Shown: positions 59,017 through 64,000 of the stretch, piece after piece
How the letters are laid out: each line of letters opens with the position of its first letter
Numbering within the stretch: the first letter of the stretch is position 1
Assembly (NCBI GenBank): GCA_024663395.1
Contig: JANFAH010000002.1
Span: forward strand, 4,464,001 to 4,528,000
Reading direction: 5' to 3'
Length of the DNA stretch: 64,000 nt
Source of the DNA: Pisolithus tinctorius
Taxonomy: Eukaryota > Basidiomycota > Agaricomycetes > Boletales > Pisolithaceae
The notes under the pieces: generated by a model
Told to the model about the DNA's origin: nothing
The model's input: only the letters and a program-made list of their open reading frames with translations
The model's database searches: none
Translations under genes and position numbers: made by a program

Positions 59017-61662
59017 GTGATGTCGGTTGGGAAACTTGTTGAAGAAGCCAAGAAGGTCAACCCCAACAATGCCCTTCTTCGAAAGATCACCATGGCTACT
59101 GAATTAGCCCAGGAAGAACACAAGAAGAAACCGAAAGCCGTCCTTCCCGAAGATTACAATGACTTTGCCTCAGTTTTCGAGAAACCATCTGACGGAGTTT
59201 TACCTCCATCACGACCATATGACCACGCCATAAACCTTGTAGAGGACTTCGTCCCCAAGGTGGCCAAGGCATACCCTCTCTCTCCCTCTGAACGAGAGTC
59301 CGCAGAAAAGTTCATCGAAGAAAACCTTCGAGAAGGAAAAATCCATCCCTCGAAGTCCCCCCAAGCTGCCCCTTTCTTCTTCGTAGGAAAGAAAGACGGC
59401 TCCTTACGTCCCTGTCAAGACTACAGATACCTGAACAAGAATACGGTGAAGGATGCATACCCCCTTCCCCTCATTTCAGACCTTGTGGACAAACTGAAAG
59501 GAGCCTCTATCTTCACAAAGATGGATGTCAGATCGGGCTACAATAATGTCCGTATCAAAGAAGGAGACCAGTGGAAAGCCACGTTCATTATGCACAAAGG
59601 ACTTTTCGAACCAACTGTTATGTTCTTCGGGTTGTGCAACTCCCCCACCACTTTCCAGCGATTCATGAACGACTCTTTCAGAGACATGATTGCCGAAGGA
59701 TGGCTGGTTGTCTATATGGACGACCTCCTTATCTTTTCAAACGACCCCGAAGAACATAAACGAAGAACCCGTCGTGTTCTCGAACGAATGAGGGAACTCT
59801 CCCTTCCCTTAAAATTGGAAAAATGTCACTTTGATCTGACCGAAGTGGAATACCTTGGAATGATCATCAAAGAAAATACCGTCGCCATGGACCCTGTCAA
59901 AGTCCAAGGCATAGCCAACTGGCCTGTCCCAAAGAAGGTCAAGGACGTGTGATCCTTTTTAGGATTCGCAAACTTTTACAGAAGATTTGTCCCCTACTAC
60001 TCGGACATTGCATGACCACTCATCGACCTCACCAAGAAAACGGTCGATTGGAGTTGGTCCAAGAAATGCCAAGATGCCTTTGAGCTTCTCAAACGGATCT
60101 TCATGGCACAACCTACACTTCGAATGCCCGACACCTCTCGGCCATTTGCAATCACTACAGATGTGTCCAAGTACGCAACAGGAGGAATCCTCCTTCAAGA
60201 AGATTCGAATGGACAATGGCAGCCCTGTGCCTTTCTGTCCCAATCGTTTAACCCTGCAGAAAGGAACTACGACATATATGACAGAGAACTGCTTGGGGTT
60301 ATTCGAGCGTTAAAATCTTGGAGACATTACCTCCATGGATCCTCTTTCCCGGTTAAGGTCTTCACAGACCATAAAAACCTGACATACTTCAAATCACCGC
60401 AAAACCTGAATTGTCGCCAAGCCCGCTGGCTCCTTGACCTTGCAGACTTTGATCTGCAATTAGAACACGTCCCAGGCAAAGACCTGGCAGCACCAGATGC
60501 GCTCTCCCGCTGCCCTGATCATATCCCCGAGGATGATGAAGACAACAAAGGAGTTACCCTCCTTCCACAAACCTTGTTCGTCAACCTTATTGACACCAAC
60601 CTTACTCAGAAGGTCGCATCATCCTCCGAGAAGGATCCCGTAGTCCAGACGGCACTTTGTGCCATTGAAAACGTCGACATGCCACTCCCGTTCAAATCCC
60701 ATCTCTCTGATTGGAGGTTTGACAGCGGAGTTTTACTTTACAAAGAACGGGTGTATATCCCCGATGACCCTATCCTCCAATGGACCGTCGTATCCAACCA
60801 CCATGATCACCCCTCCGCCAGACACCCTGGTGTCCTGAAAACCCGACAGCTTGTCTCGTCCGAGTTTTGGTGGCCTGGACTCGCGTCCTTTATCCGAAAA
60901 TATGTAGAAGGCTGCGCTACCTGCCAACAGAACAAGGTTAATACACACCCAATGACACCACCCCTTACGCCTATTCCCTCCACGTCAACCCGTCCCTTCC
61001 AACAGATCTCTTGCGATCTGGTTACCGACTTACCCGTTTCAAACGGTTACGATTCCCTTTTGGTCGTGGTAGACCATGGGCTTACAAAGGGGGTAATTTT
61101 ATCACCCACCAAGAAAACCGCCTCTGCTGCTGACATCGCAGCGTTATTTTTCAAGAAAGTCTACTCCCACTTCGGGTTGTATGACAAAATCATCTCAGAT
61201 CGAGGTCCCCAGTTCGCCTCAGCCTTTGCCAAAGAACTTGCCTCCCTCCTAGGATATTCCCTCGCCCTGTCCACGGCGTACCACCCTCAAACCGATGGAG
61301 AAACCAAACGTGTAAATCAAGAAGTGGAGACTTATCTCCGCATCTTTTGCCAGAACGATCCCGCCTCGTGGGTGGCCAACCTTCCCATGGCAGAATTCGC
61401 GCACAACCATCGACCCCACTCCATCACACATCAATCACCATTCTACCTCATGTACAGCTATGAACCGAAACCCCTTCCATCCCTGATTGCGGAGACTCAC
61501 CTTCCCACCGCCGAGTCTAGACTCGATGAACTCAGAAAAGCCAGAGAAGAAGCCCTAGCGGCCCATGATCTGGCAGGAAAAACGATGAAAGACTGCTTGT
61601 CACGACCCTTCACCCCATTCCAAAAAGGTGATAAAGTTTGGCTAGAAACGCACGCAATTTGA
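59017..61662 (+). pseudogene. Chromovirus reverse transcriptase, RNase H and integrase with two TGA stops
   Basis: Reverse transcriptase: PQAAPFFFVGKKDGSLRPCQ, DYRYLNKNTVKDAYPLPLI, FTKMDVRSGYNNVRI, PTVMFFGLCNSPTTFQRFMN, and the active site VVYMDDLLIFS. TGA at 59950 (after KVKDV) and at 60013 (after YYSDIA) each replace an expected Arg, CGA to TGA. RNase H: FAITTDVSKYATGGILLQED, NYDIYDRELLGVIRAL, HKNLTYF, PGKDLAAPDALSRCPDH. Integrase: HPGVLKTRQL, FWWPGLASFI, C-A-T-C-Q zinc finger, the D-D-E core (CDLVTDLP, ISDRGPQF, HPQTDGETKRVNQEVE) and GDKVWLE. After this Glu a 2-nt insertion near 61650 throws the frame off and it stops at 61662. Confidence 0.9.
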
Positions 61663-62693
61663 AGTGCTCCTATGACAATAGGAAGCTGGCACCAAAACGG
61701 GAAGGACCCTTCACCATCTCTGATGTCTTATCTCCGATAACGTATCACCTCACGATTCCCGCACGATGGAAAATCCACAACGTTTTCCATGCTTCCCTCC
61801 TATCGCCTTATCACAAAAATGACGTTCACGGACCAAACTTCCCAACTCCACCACCTGACCTAGTCAATGAGGAAGAAGAATACGAAGTTGAGGCGGTAGT
61901 CAGCCATAAAAGGTCTGGCTGTGGACACGCCTTCTTGATCAAATGGAAGGGTTACCCTTCTTCTGAAAACTCATGGCAGAAAGAATCACACCTTGAACAT
62001 GCGGATGATACGCTCTCCGCCTATAAGAAACGGTTCCCTAAAGACTTCCCCCCTCAGAAACAACCCACTCGACACTCCACTCATACTATCAGAAACATCT
62101 CCCTCGAAATGCCCCCTCGTCGTTACACCTACCTGCATGAACCCTCCCGTCGCCACACTCCGTTTGCTCGTCGGCAACGACAGCCCGCCAGCGATCAGAT
62201 GATCGCCTCCTACCAACTCTTCATTGCTGATCCTGCCGTCATCGGCACTGTCTATCATGAAGTGGATGAAAATTCCCCTCTTGATCTTGTGTATCACACC
62301 ACTATTCAAGCCCTTCAGCTTGAAGAACTCTCCCGCTACGTCAATCGCCAGAATCCCCTCCTTTCCCCCGCTCGCACTGTTCTAGGAGAAATCGCCCTCC
62401 AACAGGTTCCCTTGCTCCTAAAACTTTTTGATGTCCTTGGAGGCGCCAACCTCATTTATAACGTTCGTCAGTATCCAACGTTGATCGCACCCCCCCCCTG
62501 CCTGGGTCTAGAAGACCCTCGACTGCAACTTCTCCTCCGATTTCCTCCGCATCGTCCTCCCCTCCCACACCATCATCATCGTCATCCTCCCATTCGTCCC
62601 ACTCTCTTCGTAGAGCCGATAGACCTCGCGCCTGCTGCTTATCAGGCCCAAACCCTCAGCCCTGCGAGTCTCATAGCTCGCTGTCCGAAGTAG
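61638..62693 (+). pseudogene. Integrase C-terminal GPY-like region and chromodomain, in shifted frame
   Basis: Continues integrase after the 2-nt shift: KCSYDNRKLAPKREGPFTIS, DVLSPITYHLTIPARWKIHN, VFHASLLSPY, then the chromodomain EEEEYEVEAVVSHKRSG, HAFLIKWKGYPSSENSWQKE, HLEHADDTLSAYKKRF. Chromodomains guide chromovirus integration to marked chromatin. The aromatic cage can be only partly matched by eye (Tyr in EYEVEAV, Trp in IKWKGY and NSWQ). About 200 further residues follow until a run of C (about 62490) shifts the frame, and it stops at 62693. Confidence 0.85.
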
Positions 62694-63115
62694 ACCCCAA
62701 GACTGCCTTTGGCATCTCCCGTGCAGAACTCGACTACACGTTAAACATTGTCGAAAGCCTTGCACAGCTGCCGCCATCTCCTGTGCTGAATGCTTTGACC
62801 GAGTTTGACATACCTCTTACTCCGTCTGACCCACGCTATCATCAAGCGTGTTATGTCTGTCGCCGTCTCGGCCACATTCGCGTCAACTGTGGACTGTATG
62901 AATGTCCCCTTTGTCACGCCACTCGTCCTGGGCATACTCAGGCCCAGTGCCCTTCTATCCGCCCTCGTCATCCTTTACAGGACAGAATTGCTACCCCCGC
63001 CTTGGTAGATGATCGTACCCTCGTTGGGAGCGAGGATAACAACTTATATGACAACGATTTTGACTTTGACGACTCCGCCATCAGCAACATGACCGGAGAA
63101 CCTTACGGAGAGTAG
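62500..63115 (+). pseudogene. C-terminal Pol extension with two zinc knuckles
   Basis: Past the C-run, the next frame is open from about 62500: a Ser/Pro/His-rich stretch, then EVDPKTAFGISRAELDYTLN, LAQLPPSPVLNALTEFDIPL, and a paired Cys/His module CYVCRRLGHIRVNCGLYECP plus LCHATRPGHTQAQC (about 62848-62952). An acidic end (NNLYDNDFDFDD) stops at 63115, 37 bp before the 3' LTR. It is therefore the end of the element, not host gene. Its zinc knuckles are separate from the Gag knuckle. Confidence 0.75.
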
Positions 63116-63152
63116 TTGAAGTCGGGGACTTCAATGCTTAGAAAGGGGGTAA

Positions 63153-63601
63153 TGTTATGTTTCGCCCCTAACTTTTCCTTCTGTTGTACGTTTACCTCGT
63201 TTGTGATCCGTTGGACTTAGTTTCCTTTTAGAGCCATCTTCTCTCTGATCCGACGGCTCTCTATTCCCACCACTGGCGTTACTGGCTCGTTACATGCTTA
63301 GGACATGTGTCATCATTGTTCAACCAATGGCATAGTTACCTCGTTACATGCAGACGCCTCATGGTCTGTTTTAGTGTAGTATTTAGACTGCCAGCTCAAG
63401 TCCTGGAAACCCAGACTTGAGCTGCTCAATTATACGCAGTGTTCTCAGAACTTCGCCCTCAGTGTCCCTTACAAGGACCACTCTTACCGGCATTGCCTAA
63501 ATCCTCTGTCGTTTACAGAGGTTACTGCAGCTGTTGCTCAGTAGAAACCTTAGTCTGCGATTCGAGCTCTCCCTACGTCTTGACTTCGGTCAAGCGTAAC
63601 A
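63153..63601 (+). repeat. 3' LTR of the chromovirus
   Basis: TGTTATGTTTCGCCCC ... GTCAAGCGTAACA, preceded by the purine tract AGAAAGGGGGTAA. At one position the 5' LTR has TG and this LTR has CA (CCGGTGTTG versus CCGGCATTG), each one deamination away from CG. Confidence 0.93.
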
Positions 63602-64000
63602 ACAGGCATGCCATCGTCATTGGTAGACAGGGAGAATTGAGACCGCTTTTTTCCTTTCTGTGCTTTTACTGTGGTTTGACCAGCCTCATCCTCTGTACCA
63701 TTGGCCCCAAAGGCCTTCTTTGCATAGGCTGACCACTTTCCATGAAGGTCTTCCCAATCTGAATAGAGCTCTCCATCACCCAGCTCGTCATTGAAGTCAT
63801 TCTTACACTGGTCAGATATGGTGAAGCCTGTCAGGAAAGCACTCACACTCCAACCATCACTTCGCCATCCTTATCCTTCCATGCTGACATGATCACCACT
63901 CTCATCCCACACTGCTTCCACATGTCATACGCAAACTGTTTTGCATACTTTTGGCCCTTACTTGTTGTGGCCCTGCATTTAAGTTAGTATTGCCCATGGG
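63602..64000 (-). pseudogene. 5' part of the gene of unknown family split by the chromovirus
   Basis: Minus strand from 64000: KGQKYAKQFAYDMWKQCGMR, VVIMSAWKDKDGEVMVGV, then a TGA or intron edge near 63850, AFLTGFTISDQCKNDFNDEL, GDGELYSDWEDLHGKWSAYA, KKAFGANGTEDEAGQTTVKA and FSLSTNDDGMPV, ending at the target duplication. The frame resumes at 56760 (LPNLLDLRTLEL) on the other side of the element. The N terminus lies beyond the window. The same pattern of residues (FAYDMWK.CGMRVV..SAW) is one I recall from multicopy mushroom proteins of unknown function. Confidence 0.6.

Larger units (their letters stand above)
56761..63601 (+). mobile_element. Nearly complete Ty3/Gypsy chromovirus, 6.84 kb
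   Basis: Bounded by 449-bp LTRs (56761-57209 and 63153-63601) and a 5-bp target duplication, ACGGG on the left and ACAGG on the right (one transition). A purine-rich tract AGAAAGGGGGTAA (63140-63152) abuts the 3' LTR. Coding order is gag, protease, reverse transcriptase, RNase H, integrase, chromodomain, then zinc knuckles. Two TGA stops (59950, 60013), a 2-nt insertion near 61650 and a C-tract frameshift near 62490 disable it. It sits inside a host or repeat-family gene on the opposite strand. I did not recognise a tRNA primer-binding site after the 5' LTR. Confidence 0.93.

Overview
The window is nuclear DNA of a filamentous basidiomycete, most likely an agaricomycete mushroom. Genes are packed with 45-70 nt introns with GT-AG ends, many genes are divergently paired, and the repeats are chromodomain Ty3/Gypsy elements plus unknown protein families that I recall only from mushroom genomes. 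No rRNA, tRNA or CRISPR was recognised.

Region 1 (1-31.3 kb) is gene-dense, with no transposon recognised. In order: a cystathionine beta-lyase reading frame that runs without a stop into a mevalonate kinase (minus, cut by the window edge); a HIT zinc-finger SWR1-type subunit (plus); a large GAF hybrid histidine kinase (minus); dolichol kinase (minus); uracil-DNA glycosylase (plus); a bZIP factor (minus); the TFIIH helicase XPB (minus); branchpoint-binding protein SF1 (plus); an Rcm1-type rRNA m5C methyltransferase (minus); a type I DnaJ chaperone with a 6-nt microexon (plus); a ThuA-like protein (minus); and a single-pass membrane protein (plus). Most are housekeeping genes of DNA repair/transcription, splicing, ribosome modification, protein folding, glycosylation and sulfur/isoprenoid metabolism.

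Region 2 (31.3-36.7 kb) is a transition. It holds an apparently intact Git1-like MFS transporter with about 15 tiny-to-small exons, including a 7-nt microexon. On both sides lie broken copies of its own 3' end and of a calcineurin-type phosphoesterase 3' end, and of a roughly 270-bp dispersed repeat. CpG dinucleotides fall away steeply along this gene.

Region 3 (35.7-64 kb) is a nested retrotransposon island. It contains a solo LTR; a degenerate array of an AACATATGGACAGGCCTG-like motif; a decayed gene of unknown family; a Gypsy LTR-gag fragment split by a 1.85-kb solo LTR with a CCGG target duplication; a minus-strand Gypsy pol followed by a second 1.85-kb LTR; and three genes or pseudogenes of unknown function. 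The last of these is cut in two by a nearly complete 6.84-kb chromovirus (449-bp LTRs, 5-bp target duplication, and zinc knuckles after the chromodomain). Nearly all the premature stops in the Gypsy coding regions are TGA where CGA is expected, and LTR differences fall at CpG sites, which suggests methylated-cytosine decay.
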